Assembly: GCA_018222585.1 (NCBI GenBank)
Contig: JAAFAB010000006.1
Span: 186,001 to 250,000 of the forward strand
Length of the DNA: 64,000 nt
Reading direction: 5' to 3'
Origin: Paracoccaceae bacterium
GTDB taxonomy: Bacteria; Pseudomonadota; Alphaproteobacteria; Rhodobacterales; Rhodobacteraceae
Of the stretch, positions 1-11,219 are shown piece after piece. Positions within the stretch are counted from its first letter, which is position 1. The number at the start of each line of letters is the position of its first letter. The position numbers were made by a program, and so were the translations under genes. Below the pieces are notes generated by a model that worked only from the letters and a program-made list of their open reading frames with translations, made no database searches and was not told the origin of the DNA.

Positions 1-753
1 GGTCGACAGGATCGCGGCGGGTTCGGAGACGGCCGAAACGCCCTCTTCGGGGAAGACGAAGGCGACGGGGGCGCCCTTCACCGCTTCGCGGATCGGCAGG
101 AAGTCGACGACGAAACCGTAAAGCTTTTCACCGCCGGCGATGGCCTTGTAGACGCCGCCGTTGCCGCCCTGCGGGTTGGCGCCCTGCGCGGCCAGACCCT
201 CGTAGAAATCCCAGCCCAGATCGGGGTTGGAGGTCAGAGCGGCCATGTGGATCGTCGCGGCGCCGGAGGTCAGCGGCGAGGGCATGGCCAGCATGTCCTT
301 CGCCTCGGGCGCCAGCAGGTCCTTGTAGGAGGTCGGCTGCATCGGCGCATTGGTGTTGTACATGATGCCGGTGGTGATCAGCTTGGTGGCGAACCAGTAG
401 CCCTCGGCGTCCATGACCCCGGCTTCATAGGCCGAGGTGTCTGCTTCGGGGTAGGCCATCAGGCGGTCTTCGGCCTTCAGGCTTTCCATGGTGACGCTGT
501 CTGCGATCAGCAGCACGTCCGGTTGCGGGGCCCCGGCGGCGAACTCGGCAGAGAGCTTTGCCATGACCTTGGTGGTGCCTTCGCGGAACCATTCGACCTC
601 GACCTCGGGATATTCGGCCATGAAGGCATCGACGGTCTGCTGGGCATCGGCATTGGGCTGGCTGGTGTAGAGCACCAGCTTGCCCGAGACATCGGCCAGC
701 GCCGCAGTGGCGGTCAGCGAGAGGGCGGCGGCGAGAGTGAGAGCGCGTTTCAT
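1..753 (-). CDS. ABC transporter periplasmic substrate-binding protein, iron/phosphonate-type (partial, C-terminus off window)
   Basis: The ATG is at 753 and the frame stays open for 251 codons to the window edge, so the C-terminus is missing. Residues 1-21 (MKRALTLAAALSLTATAALA then DVS) are a clear Sec signal peptide. The mature start, GKLVLYTSQPNADAQ, is followed by a region fitting the family-1/AfuA-like extracellular solute-binding fold, including PDVLLIADS and a GIMYNTN stretch. Such proteins capture a ligand (ferric iron, or 2-aminoethylphosphonate in relatives) and deliver it to an inner-membrane permease. The permease and ATPase genes would lie to the left of this window, so the ligand cannot be set. 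Confidence 0.85.
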   Translation of the reverse strand, partial: MKRALTLAAALSLTATAALADVSGKLVLYTSQPNADAQQTVDAFMAEYPEVEVEWFREGTTKVMAKLSAEFAAGAPQPDVLLIADSVTMESLKAEDRLMAYPEADTSAYEAGVMDAEGYWFATKLITTGIMYNTNAPMQPTSYKDLLAPEAKDMLAMPSPLTSGAATIHMAALTSNPDLGWDFYEGLAAQGANPQGGNGGVYKAIAGGEKLYGFVVDFLPIREAVKGAPVAFVFPEEGVSAVSEPAAILST

Positions 754-981
754 GCGGGTCATCCTATCTGTCAGAATGTGGTCCGGCTGGGACGGAGGGA
801 CACCTTGCCGGCAAAGCGGGGCCGGCGTGCGGCCCCCGCGCCGGGGTATCGGTAGAGCGTGACAGTTTTCCTACGGAAAGGTGACAGCTTTGCTGTACCG
901 CAGGAAGCGCCGCCGCGACCCGATGGGAGCCGGGGCACGGCGGGATAGCTCCCGCCCTACGGCCCTGTCCGGCCGCAGTGC

Positions 982-1542
982 CTACCAGTCGATGAATTCG
1001 AGGAAGTCGCCAAGCGCGTATTCCCATTCCCCGAGCGCATATTCGAAGACCTCGGTGGGGATGCCGCTGCGGGTCAGGATGTAGCTCTGCAGGTAGGGAT
1101 CGCCCTCGTCGTCGAGGTAGGCTCCGGCCACCACCGAGTCCTGGTTCCAGTCGTTGATCGTGGCCAGTTCCATTCCCTCGGCCAGGTCGAACCCGGAGGA
1201 GAACATGATGGAATCGCACCCCGCGTTGTCGACGCAGCCGTAGAAATAGATGTTGAAGCCGGTGCCGGAGCTGGCGGAACGGATCATCGGATCGCCCACC
1301 CCGTCGGCCTCCAGGCTGGCACGGTAGCCGAGGTCCTGCAGGACCTGCACCATGCCCTCGGGATCGGCGGCCGAAACGAGGCCCGCCGTGGCAGTGACGC
1401 CACCATCTGAATCCCCGGCCGTACGGAGAACCGAGCCAATGGCGCCGCCGACCAGCCCGCCGGAGGATTTGGCCAGCAGGGGGGTGGCGTTCAGCGGCAA
1501 CAGGGCAAGGACGGTGGCGGCGGCAAGACGAATGGCGGGCAT
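982..1542 (-). CDS. exported YbjN-domain protein of unknown function
   Basis: This 186-aa protein starts at the ATG at 1542, which has a GAGGG ribosome site just upstream; longer in-frame starts would run into the rpoD terminator. Residues 1-24 (MPAIRLAAATVLALLPLNAT...) form a signal peptide. After a glycine-rich linker, the segment from DPEGMVQVLQDLGY to the C-terminal FLEFIDW resembles the YbjN fold. In this fold a short helix precedes beta strands that read like a type III chaperone relative. Two cysteines in YGCVDNAGC could form a disulfide. The function of exported YbjN proteins is not established. It lies downstream of rpoD but is separated from it by a terminator, so it is probably monocistronic. 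Confidence 0.7.
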   Translation of the reverse strand: MPAIRLAAATVLALLPLNATPLLAKSSGGLVGGAIGSVLRTAGDSDGGVTATAGLVSAADPEGMVQVLQDLGYRASLEADGVGDPMIRSASSGTGFNIYFYGCVDNAGCDSIMFSSGFDLAEGMELATINDWNQDSVVAGAYLDDEGDPYLQSYILTRSGIPTEVFEYALGEWEYALGDFLEFIDW

Positions 1543-1668
1543 GAGTCCCTCATATGGCTCGTGGAAATCGCCTCCCGTTTGCCCTGACACGCCCCACGAC
1601 GCAACCATTACGCGCCGGCGGCCCGGGCGGGTTGCACCAATGTCGCGGGGTCCCGGCCCGCCGGAACG

Positions 1669-1703
1669 CAAAAGCCCCGCCTCCGAGACCGGACGCGGGG
1701 CTT
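1669..1703 (-). terminator. rho-independent terminator of rpoD
   Basis: On the minus strand, 24 bases after the rpoD stop codon, AAGCCCCGC (1695-1703) pairs perfectly with GCGGGGCTT (1672-1680). The stem is followed by a short T-run (TTTT). The 14-base loop is longer than average, but the GC-rich 9-bp stem plus T-tract fits an intrinsic terminator. Confidence 0.8.
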
Positions 1704-1726
1704 GAGGTCTTGCGCGTGTCAGCGAC

Positions 1727-3700
<1,974 letters not shown>

Positions 3701-3844
3701 GGCGTAACTCCTGCGCAGTGGATGCGGCGGCTGTGCGGCTGCGATTCGGTTGATCCGAATCAATACCTGCTTTCAGCGATTCGCACACCCGTTTACCCTG
3801 ATTTTCTTGAGGATCCCTGTCATTTCGAAAACAGCACCGTTCGC

Positions 3845-5839
3845 TCAGCGATTCCGATGCGGCTTGTCGAAGCGAATCGTCTGCATCAGCGCGTCCAGCG
3901 CACTGCGTTCATCACGATTGATAGGGGCCCCGTTCTCTCCGATGTCATATTCCGCGCTGTCCTCCTGAAGTCCACGCAGGGCGTCCTGGCTGCTGCGGGC
4001 GGCATCGCCCAGGCGCCATGTGATCGCCTCGTCCTCGACGTGATCCATATCCTGCGTTGCCTCGTCGATCTCGTCGCGCAAGGCCCGGACCGCCTGCAGC
4101 TTGGCGAACTCCTCGTTCAGCGTCAGGCGGGCCTGTTCCTCGTCGCCGGGGTGACGCACCGGCGGACAGAGCGCCACATGGGTCCGGCAGAGCAGTTCGT
4201 CAAGGGCATCGGGCCCGAGCGCCGCACGGGCACGGTCGGGAAACTCCCCCGGCGCCTCCAGCGCATGAGCCAGGATCAGGTCGCGCAGGGCCGCGTGCAT
4301 CGCGTCTCGGCAGTGCATCCGCAGCAGGTCGCCCTCGAAGTCCTCGGCCACGGCGGGGGTGACCACCAGCGAGGCCAGGATCACCGCTTCGCGCAGGTAT
4401 TCCGTCGCCTCGGGGTTCTGCGCCACCAGCAGGCTGGCCTTGGTGCTGGGCAGCGGGATCGCCGGGGCGAACCGGTTGCGGGCAAAGCCGCCCTTGCCGC
4501 CCTTGCCGCGCTGGAATCCCTGGGAATAGCCGTTGCCCCCGCCGCCGGTTCGCGCCGGGCGGAACAGCTCCCGGGTCCGTTCCTTCAGCGCCTGGTCATA
4601 ATGATAGCGCAGCCCCTCGTCGGGGATCTGACGGGTGGCGATGCGCAGCGCCTTGTCCAGCGCCGCGCGCCGGTCGGGGCTGTCGAAGGTCCGGCCCTCG
4701 GTCTCGCGCTGCCAGAGCAGGTCGACCAGCGGCAGCGCGGCCTCCAGCTTCGCCTCCATCCCGGCGCGCCCCTTGGCCTTCAGCAGCTCGTCCGGGTCCT
4801 GCCCCTCTGGCATCAGCACGAAGCGCACCGAGCGCCCGACGGAAAGCTTGGGCAGCGCCAGGTCCATCACCTTGCGCGCCGCGCGCAGGCCCGCCTTGTC
4901 ACCGTCCAGCGCGATCAGCGGCTCGGGCGAGAGGCGCCAGAGCATTTCCAGTTGGTGTTCGGTCACGGCGGTGCCAAGCGGCGCCACGGCGCCGGTGAAA
5001 CCCGCCTCGGACAGGGCGATGACATCCATGTAGCCCTCGGCCACGATCAGCGGCTGGCCCTTGCCGACCGCCTCGCGCGCAGGGCCATGGTTATACAGCG
5101 TCCGCCCCTTGTCGAAGAGCTGGGTTTCGGGCGAATTCAGGTACTTGGCATTGTCGTTCGGATCCATCGCCCGGCCACCGAAGGCGATGCAGCGCCCCCG
5201 CGTGTCGCGGATCGGGAACATGATGCGGTTGCGGAACACGTCGTAGGGCTTGCCGCCCTTCTGCGAGGGACGCGCCAGGCCACAGGCCATGATCTCGTCC
5301 GGCTTGGCGCCCTTGCCGATCAGGTGATCCCACAGCCCTTGCCAGGCATCGGGCGCGAAGCCGAGGTTCCAGCGGTCCCGCGCCGCCTGGTCAAGGCCGC
5401 GCCGGTCGAGATAGGCCGCGGCCTCCCGCCCCGCCCCGCCGCGCAGGCAGAGCGAGAAGAATTTCACCGCCTCTTCCATCAGGTCGGTCAGCGAGGCGCG
5501 TTTTTCGGCCTTCTGGGCCGCCTGGGGATCGCGTTCGGGCAGCGGCATCCCGGCCTCGCGGGCGAGAATCTCGATCGCCTCCATGAACTCGACATTCTCG
5601 GTCTTGCGCACGAAGGAGATGGCATCGCCCTTCTCGTGGCAACCGAAGCAGTAATAGAATCCCTTGCGGTCATCGACGTGGAAACTGGCGGTCTTTTCCT
5701 GGTGGAAGGGGCACGGGGCCCACATGTCCCCCTTGGACGGCACGGATTTCCGATTGTCCCACAGGACTTTCCGCCCTGCCACCTGTGACAGGGAGATCCG
5801 GTTCCGCAATTCGTCAAGGAAGGAAGGGTCCAGCTTCAT
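3845..5839 (-). CDS. dnaG: DNA primase
   Basis: This 664-aa protein makes RNA primers for DNA replication. The N-terminal CHC2 zinc finger is visible as C43-x2-H46 and C64-x2-C67. The catalytic core contains the TOPRIM motifs: LIVAEGYMDV supplies the acidic Glu, and ALDGDKAG supplies the DxD metal ligands. A glycine- and arginine-rich linker (TGGGGNGYSQGFQRGKGG) precedes the C-terminal helicase-interaction domain. The ATG at 5839 begins the conserved MKLDPSFLDELRNRISLSQ. It sits about 145 bp upstream of rpoD on the same strand, so rpoD may be partly co-transcribed. Confidence 0.97.
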   Translation of the reverse strand: MKLDPSFLDELRNRISLSQVAGRKVLWDNRKSVPSKGDMWAPCPFHQEKTASFHVDDRKGFYYCFGCHEKGDAISFVRKTENVEFMEAIEILAREAGMPLPERDPQAAQKAEKRASLTDLMEEAVKFFSLCLRGGAGREAAAYLDRRGLDQAARDRWNLGFAPDAWQGLWDHLIGKGAKPDEIMACGLARPSQKGGKPYDVFRNRIMFPIRDTRGRCIAFGGRAMDPNDNAKYLNSPETQLFDKGRTLYNHGPAREAVGKGQPLIVAEGYMDVIALSEAGFTGAVAPLGTAVTEHQLEMLWRLSPEPLIALDGDKAGLRAARKVMDLALPKLSVGRSVRFVLMPEGQDPDELLKAKGRAGMEAKLEAALPLVDLLWQRETEGRTFDSPDRRAALDKALRIATRQIPDEGLRYHYDQALKERTRELFRPARTGGGGNGYSQGFQRGKGGKGGFARNRFAPAIPLPSTKASLLVAQNPEATEYLREAVILASLVVTPAVAEDFEGDLLRMHCRDAMHAALRDLILAHALEAPGEFPDRARAALGPDALDELLCRTHVALCPPVRHPGDEEQARLTLNEEFAKLQAVRALRDEIDEATQDMDHVEDEAITWRLGDAARSSQDALRGLQEDSAEYDIGENGAPINRDERSALDALMQTIRFDKPHRNR

Positions 5840-5908
5840 GGGCCGAATATCGGTCTTCGCCGCGGCGAAGTCCAGACGGGCCGGGCGCCCCTCCCCTCTT
5901 CCCGGGCG

Positions 5909-6463
5909 TCAGAGCGCCTGCCGCGCCGCCACCGCCTCCAGCGTCTCGCGCAGATCCCGCAGCAGCGTCTCGGCCATCGAGCGGAAGACCATCAGGCGAT
6001 ACCCATCCGCCGCGACACGGGTCAGCGATCCCATCATGTGCGCGATCTCGCTGCGGGCGGTGGCACCTTCGGGCTGCGCAACGTCGCGCAGATCGAGCGG
6101 CGTCAGCCGGGCCAGCACCTCGCGCGCCAACGGCCCCTGCAACAGCACGGAGGTCCAGGCATCGGACTGATCGGTCATGGTCGCGGCCCCTGACAGCAGC
6201 GGCGAGGGTGCGACGCCAATCAGCAGGTACTGATCGCGCCCGAACCAGAGACATTCCCCTTCCTCGCGCAGGCTGCGCCCGCCCGGCGCGGGTAGCGTCA
6301 ACCCATGGTGCTTTTGCAAGGCGGTCGCCAGCGGCGCGGCGTCGCGCCCCGGCATCAGCGAGGTCAGGCGGCGCATGGTCAGCACCTCGATCCGGGTGGC
6401 GGCGAGGGTCAGCGCCTCGCCCTGTGGCAGCGCGTTGCGGGCGGTCAGCATCAGGTCAGCCAC
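5909..6463 (-). CDS. soxG: sarcosine oxidase gamma subunit
   Basis: This 184-aa protein is the smallest folded chain of heterotetrameric sarcosine oxidase apart from delta. It has the SoxG signature: an N-terminal strand-rich part followed by LWFGRDQYLLIG, then the SDAWTSVLLQGPLAREVLARL and LDLRD segments, related to the tetrahydrofolate-binding GcvT fold. The start overlaps the end of soxA by 8 bases, so translation is probably coupled. It is the last gene of the soxBDAG unit and is followed, after a short gap, by dnaG on the same strand. Confidence 0.93.
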   Translation of the reverse strand: MADLMLTARNALPQGEALTLAATRIEVLTMRRLTSLMPGRDAAPLATALQKHHGLTLPAPGGRSLREEGECLWFGRDQYLLIGVAPSPLLSGAATMTDQSDAWTSVLLQGPLAREVLARLTPLDLRDVAQPEGATARSEIAHMMGSLTRVAADGYRLMVFRSMAETLLRDLRETLEAVAARQAL

Positions 6464-9389
6464 GGGTTCTCTCCCCCTCGGGATCCAGGAAACAGGGCTC
6501 GCAGACCTCGCAGAGCGTCACCGCCTCGCGCAGGTGATCGACGAGGCGGAGGCGCTCGCCCATGCGGTCGGGTCCGCCCTTGAGGAAAGCCAGGGCGATC
6601 GTGTCGCCCAGCGTCGGCGAGTAGCAGGAGGAGGTGACATACCCCTGCGCATTGACGCGTATCGGTTCGGCCTCTTCCTCGAAGAGGAAGGCGCCGGGCA
6701 GGATCATCTTCGAGGCGCCAAGCGGGCGCAGCCCGACCAGCCGCTCGCGATCCTCGGCGACCAGCCCGGGACGCGCGGCGGCAGCCTTGCCGATGAAGCT
6801 TTTCGAGGGCGACATCATGCGGTCGAGGCCGAGGTCGTAGGCGGTGGTGCGTCCGTGCAGCTCGGCATGGGTCAGCAGACCCTTCTCGATCCGCAGCACG
6901 TTCAGCGCCTCCATCCCGTAGGCCCCGCCGCCCCGCGCCTCGGCGCGCTCGACCAGCGTCGCGAAAAGGCTTTCGCCGTAGCGCGCCGGCACCGCCAGCT
7001 CAAAGGCCAGTTCGCCCGAGAAGGAGATGCGGAACAGCCGTCCCTCGACCCCACCCACCGTGACCGGGATGCAGCCCATGAAGGGCAGGATCTCGCCCGA
7101 CAGCTCACGGCCCAGCAGGTTCTCCAGCAGGGCGCGCGACTGCGGCCCGGCGACGGCGAACTGGGCCCATTGCTCGGTCACCGAGATCAGGCGCACATCC
7201 CAGTCGGGGCGCAGCACCTGAGCGGCGAATTCCAGGTGACCCATGACCTCACCCGCCGCGGCGGTGGTGGTGGTCATCACATAGTGCTCGGGCCCGATCC
7301 GCGCGGTGGTGCCGTCGTCCATGACGTGCCCGTCCTCGCGCAGCATCAGCCCGTAGCGCACCCGCCCCTCGGCGAGGGTGGAGAACTTGTTGGTATAGAC
7401 GAAATCGAGGAACCGGCCCGCGTCCGCCCCCTGCAGGTCGATCTTGCCCAGGGTCGAGACATCGGCCACCCCGACGGCCTGGCGCACATGGCCGACCTCG
7501 CGGTCGCAGCTCTGCCGCCAGACCTTTTCCCCCGGACGGGGGAAGTAGCTGGGGCGATACCACAGGCCCGCCTCGATCATCGGCGCGGACATGGCAAGGC
7601 TTTGCGCATGGCTGGTGGTCAGCCTCTCGGGCGCAAAGTGCCTGCCCTTGCCGCCGGCGCCAAGCGCGGCAATCGGCAGCGGCACGAAGGGCGGGCGATA
7701 GGTGGTGATGCCGGTGGCGGCCATGTCGCGCCCCGTGGCATCGGCCAGCACCGCCATGGCGCCCAGGTTCGAGGTCTTGCCCTGGTCCGGTGCCATGCCC
7801 TGCGTGGTGTAGCGCTTCATGTGCTCGACCGAGCGGAAGTTCTCGCTGGCCGCCAGGCGCACGTCCTTCACGGTGACGTCATTGGCCAGGTCCAGCCAGG
7901 CCCGGCCCCGCCCCGGCACGGCCCAAAGCTCGGCGATGCCGTAGCCCTGCGCCTCGGCCTGCGGCAGGTCGAGCGGCGGCGCAGTCAGGCCCAGCTCTGC
8001 CAGCGCGCGCCCCGCGGCCTCGGCCCCCGAGGCCAGACAGGCGTCGGTCGCGAAGACCCCGCCCGCAGCCCCGGCGACCTGCATCCCCGGCACGGCGCCG
8101 GGCTGCGGCAGGAAGGCGGCCAGCTCCTCGTTCCAGGTCGGGCGGCCGTTCAAGTGGCAGGTCAGGTGCAGCGAGGGGTTCCATCCGCCCGACACCGCCA
8201 GCGCGTCGCTCTGCAGCTTCATCTCGCCCGAGGCGGTGCGCAGAGAGACCGTTTCCAGCCCCATGCGGCCCGACGCCCGGGTGACCTGCGCACCGGGGTA
8301 GAAGGGCAGATCCAGGTCGGTGGTGACCCCGGGACGTGAATCGATCAGCGCGGTCACATGGACCCCCGCCGCCAGCAGGTCGCGGGCGGTCCGATGCGCG
8401 TCGTCATTGTTGCCGAAGACCGTCACCGCGTCCCCCGGCGCCACGGCGTAGCGGTTGAGATAGCTGCGCATGGCGCCGGCCATCATCACGCCGGGACGGT
8501 CGTTGTCCTGGAAGGCCACCGGGCGCTCAATGGACCCCGCCGCCAACACCGACGACCTCGCCACGATCCGCCAGAAACAGTCCACCGGCAAGGCGCCGGG
8601 ACTGTGCCGCTGGTGCCGCCCGACCCGCTCCAGCGCCCCGAAGGTGCCCTGATCGTAGACGCCGGTGACGGTGGTACGGGTCATGATCCGCACGTTCTCC
8701 ATCGCTTCCAGCTCGGCGACGGTGGCGGAAACCCAGTCCATCGCCGGGGCCCCGGCGATCTGCTCGACCTCGGACAGCAGGCGCCCGCCCAGCTCGTGGT
8801 CCTCGTCGCAGAGGATCACGTCCGCCCCGGCGCGCCCCGCCTGCAAGGCCGCCATCAGCCCGGCCGGACCGGCGCCGATGACCAGCAGGTCGCAATGGGC
8901 AAAGGCCTTCTCGTTCGGATCCGGGTCGGCCTGCCCCGAGAGCGCCCCCAGTCCCGCCGCGCGGCGGATCACCGGCTCGTAGAGCCATTCCCAAGCTTTT
9001 CGCGGCCACATGAAGGTCTTGTAGTAGAAGCCCGCGCCGAGGAAATCGGCGAAGAGGTCGTTCACCTCCAGCAGATCCCAGTCCAGCGAGGGCCAGCGGT
9101 TCTGGCTGCGTGCCTCCAGCCCGTCGAACAGCTCCTGCATGGTGGCGCGGACATTGGGTTCGGCCCGCGCCCCGGCGCCGAGGGTGACCAGCGCATTGGG
9201 TTCTTCCGAGCCGGCGCTGAACACCCCGCGCGGGCGGTGATACTTGAAACTGCGCCCGACGACCTTCTGCCCCGAAGCCAGCAGCGCCGAGGCCAGCGTG
9301 TCGCCGGGATGGCCCGACAGCTCGCGCCCGTCGAAGGTGAAACCGACCCGGCGGCTCCGGTCGATACGTCCGCCCGTGGAAAGCCTCAT
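6456..9389 (-). CDS. soxA: sarcosine oxidase alpha subunit
   Basis: This 977-aa chain carries the FAD/NAD site and the folate-handling half of sarcosine oxidase. The N-terminus has a 2Fe-2S-ferredoxin-like fold without the cluster cysteines. A Rossmann motif, DLLVIGAGPAGLMAALQAG, follows at about residues 148-167, and the last 380 residues are GcvT-like aminomethyltransferase sequence with the C-terminal barrel. The enzyme oxidises sarcosine to glycine and H2O2 and passes the methyl carbon to tetrahydrofolate in the cytoplasm. The length matches the family (about 965-1000 aa). Its start overlaps soxD by 4 bases and its end overlaps soxG by 8. Confidence 0.97.
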   Translation of the reverse strand: MRLSTGGRIDRSRRVGFTFDGRELSGHPGDTLASALLASGQKVVGRSFKYHRPRGVFSAGSEEPNALVTLGAGARAEPNVRATMQELFDGLEARSQNRWPSLDWDLLEVNDLFADFLGAGFYYKTFMWPRKAWEWLYEPVIRRAAGLGALSGQADPDPNEKAFAHCDLLVIGAGPAGLMAALQAGRAGADVILCDEDHELGGRLLSEVEQIAGAPAMDWVSATVAELEAMENVRIMTRTTVTGVYDQGTFGALERVGRHQRHSPGALPVDCFWRIVARSSVLAAGSIERPVAFQDNDRPGVMMAGAMRSYLNRYAVAPGDAVTVFGNNDDAHRTARDLLAAGVHVTALIDSRPGVTTDLDLPFYPGAQVTRASGRMGLETVSLRTASGEMKLQSDALAVSGGWNPSLHLTCHLNGRPTWNEELAAFLPQPGAVPGMQVAGAAGGVFATDACLASGAEAAGRALAELGLTAPPLDLPQAEAQGYGIAELWAVPGRGRAWLDLANDVTVKDVRLAASENFRSVEHMKRYTTQGMAPDQGKTSNLGAMAVLADATGRDMAATGITTYRPPFVPLPIAALGAGGKGRHFAPERLTTSHAQSLAMSAPMIEAGLWYRPSYFPRPGEKVWRQSCDREVGHVRQAVGVADVSTLGKIDLQGADAGRFLDFVYTNKFSTLAEGRVRYGLMLREDGHVMDDGTTARIGPEHYVMTTTTAAAGEVMGHLEFAAQVLRPDWDVRLISVTEQWAQFAVAGPQSRALLENLLGRELSGEILPFMGCIPVTVGGVEGRLFRISFSGELAFELAVPARYGESLFATLVERAEARGGGAYGMEALNVLRIEKGLLTHAELHGRTTAYDLGLDRMMSPSKSFIGKAAAARPGLVAEDRERLVGLRPLGASKMILPGAFLFEEEAEPIRVNAQGYVTSSCYSPTLGDTIALAFLKGGPDRMGERLRLVDHLREAVTLCEVCEPCFLDPEGERTRG

Positions 9390-9643
9390 GCGCCCGCCCC
9401 CTCGGCCAGTGTCACCGAGAAGACCTCGTGCGTGCGGGTGTCGCGGGTCACCAGCAGCACCGCGCCGCAGCCCGCGCTGTGCGCCCAGTATTCGCGGCTT
9501 TCGCCCGCCGGGTTGTCACGCAGGTGGACATAATCGTGCCAGGCCCCGTTCCAGTCATCGCCCTCGGGGCGCGCCAGGGCCGCACCGCGAAAGGTGAACT
9601 CGCGCAGATCCCGCGCGCCGCAGAGGGGACATGTCATGCGCAT
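9386..9643 (-). CDS. soxD: sarcosine oxidase delta subunit (zinc-binding)
   Basis: This 85-aa protein has the SoxD pattern: CPLCG near the N-terminus (Cys5 and Cys8), a central FTFRGAALARP and WHDYVHLRDNPAG, and HSAGCGAVLLVTRDT, which supplies the remaining zinc ligands. The subunit binds one structural zinc and joins alpha and beta. A second in-frame ATG two codons in is an equally plausible start. It overlaps soxA by 4 bases and follows soxB after a 51-base gap. Confidence 0.93.
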   Translation of the reverse strand: MRMTCPLCGARDLREFTFRGAALARPEGDDWNGAWHDYVHLRDNPAGESREYWAHSAGCGAVLLVTRDTRTHEVFSVTLAEGAGA

Positions 9644-9694
9644 GGAGCCATTCCTTTCGTCTTGTCGTGATCGTGATCGCCGCAGGCGAAAGGC

Positions 9695-10948
9695 TCAGTG
9701 AGTGTTGTGCTGCGCACCGGTGCCCTCCTCGTCCATCAGACCGACGCCATCGCGGAAACGCTCCAGCCGGAAGCCCTTGGCGCTGTCGTGCGGGCGGTCC
9801 GTCGCCAGCAGATGCGCCAGCGCATAGCCCGACCCCGGCACCGCCTTGAAACCGCCGTAGCACCAGCCGCAATCGAGGTAGAGCCCCTCGATATGCGTGC
9901 GGTCGATGATCGGCGATCCGTCGGGCGTCATGTCCATGATCCCGCCCCAGCTTCGCAGCACCCGCGCCTTGCCGATCATCGGCATCAGCGTCATGCCTGC
10001 CTCCATCACATGCTCGGCCGTGGGAAGGTTGCCGCGCTGCGCGTAGGAGGGATAGAAGTCGAGGTCGCCGCCGAAGACCAGCCCGCCCTTGTCGGACTGG
10101 CTGATGTAGAAATGCCCCATGCCGAAGGTCACCACGTTGTCGATGACCGGCTTCAGCCCCTCGGTGACGAAAGCCTGCAGGATGTGGCTTTCGATGGGCA
10201 GGCGCAGGCCGGCCATCCGTGCCACCTGCCCCGAACGCCCGGCGGTGACGATGGCGACCTTGCGCGCCCGGATCACGCCGCGCGAGGTCTGCACGCCGGT
10301 CACCTTGCCGCCAGAGGTGTCGATGCCCGTCACCTCGCAGTTCTGGATCAGGTCGACACCGCGGTCCGAAGCGCCCCGGGCAAAGCCCCAGGCCACGGCA
10401 TCGTGCCGCGCCGTGCCGCCGCGCTTGTGGTGCAGCGCGCCGTAGATCGGGAAACGCGCCTGATCGTAGTCGAGATAGGGCAGCAGGCGCCGCACGCCGT
10501 CGCGGTCCAGCAATTCCGCATCGTCGCCCTGGTTGATCATCGCATTGCCGCGCCGGGCTGCCGCATCGCGCTGGCCATCGGAATGGAACAGGTTGATCAC
10601 CCCGCGCTGCGAATGCATCACGTTGTAATTCAACTCCTTTTCCAACCCCTCCCAAAGCTTCAGGGACTGCGAATAGAATTCGGAATTGCCCGGCAGGAAG
10701 TAGTTGGCGCGCACGATCGTGGTGTTGCGCCCGACGTTGCCGCCGCCGAGATAGCCCTTTTCCAGCACGGCGACATTGGTCAGCCCGTGCTCTTTCGCCA
10801 GGTAGAAGGCCGTTGCCAGCCCATGCCCGCCGCCACCGATGATGACGATGTCATAGGCCGGTTTCGGCGCCGGATCGCGCCAGTGGGGGCCCCAGCCCCG
10901 GTTGCCGGTGAGTCCCTCTTTCAGGACCCGCAGCCCGGAAAACCGCAT
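9695..10948 (-). CDS. soxB: sarcosine oxidase beta subunit
   Basis: This 417-aa flavoprotein is the catalytic chain. It oxidises the N-methyl group of sarcosine at its noncovalent FAD and passes electrons to the covalent FMN at the alpha/beta interface. The FAD-binding glycine motif DIVIIGGGGHGLATA spans residues 33-47. His173 in ALHHKRGG is at the position of the FMN-bearing His173 described in characterised tetrameric enzymes. The C-terminal SPIIDRTHIEGLYLDCGWCYGGFKA block is typical of the DAO-type family. The ATG at 10948 has an AGGAG site. As first gene of the soxBDAG unit it should carry the promoter, in the 270-bp gap upstream. Confidence 0.97.
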   Translation of the reverse strand: MRFSGLRVLKEGLTGNRGWGPHWRDPAPKPAYDIVIIGGGGHGLATAFYLAKEHGLTNVAVLEKGYLGGGNVGRNTTIVRANYFLPGNSEFYSQSLKLWEGLEKELNYNVMHSQRGVINLFHSDGQRDAAARRGNAMINQGDDAELLDRDGVRRLLPYLDYDQARFPIYGALHHKRGGTARHDAVAWGFARGASDRGVDLIQNCEVTGIDTSGGKVTGVQTSRGVIRARKVAIVTAGRSGQVARMAGLRLPIESHILQAFVTEGLKPVIDNVVTFGMGHFYISQSDKGGLVFGGDLDFYPSYAQRGNLPTAEHVMEAGMTLMPMIGKARVLRSWGGIMDMTPDGSPIIDRTHIEGLYLDCGWCYGGFKAVPGSGYALAHLLATDRPHDSAKGFRLERFRDGVGLMDEEGTGAQHNTH

Positions 10949-11111
10949 GTCGTGCTCCTTCTGCTTCGGCCCGAGCTAAGCCTTTCGGGACTGTTTACGC
11001 AATCAGAGCTTGGGAGCTGCACATTTTTTCGACAGTTTCCGCCTCTTGAGCGGCAGGCTGCCGCGATTTTCTGCACAGCAGAAACTTCTCCAATGACAAA
11101 CAATCTCCGCC

Positions 11112-11129
11112 TTGACACACTTCTGTCAA
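11112..11129. promoter_or_regulatory. perfect inverted repeat TTGACA-N6-TGTCAA, candidate operator/promoter element
   Basis: TTGACA (11112-11117) and TGTCAA (11124-11129) form a perfect 6-bp dyad in the 271-bp gap between soxB (leftward) and the flavodoxin-like gene (rightward). Read rightward, the left arm is also a perfect -35 hexamer. A regulator binding here could control either side. No regulator gene sits next to it, and the assignment rests on symmetry alone. Confidence 0.35.
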
Positions 11130-11219
11130 AAAGAGCCCGCCTACGGGCCGACCGACAGCCGGGACAGCGGTCCGGCCCCGAGGGGCCCCAGGGACCGCAG
11201 ACATGACGGGGGACATGAC

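Noticed and set aside
939-956. Perfect stem GGCGGGA-TAGC-TCCCGCC after the YbjN gene, as a terminator
   Set aside because: No T-run follows on either strand, so it is only a possible 3' stabiliser.
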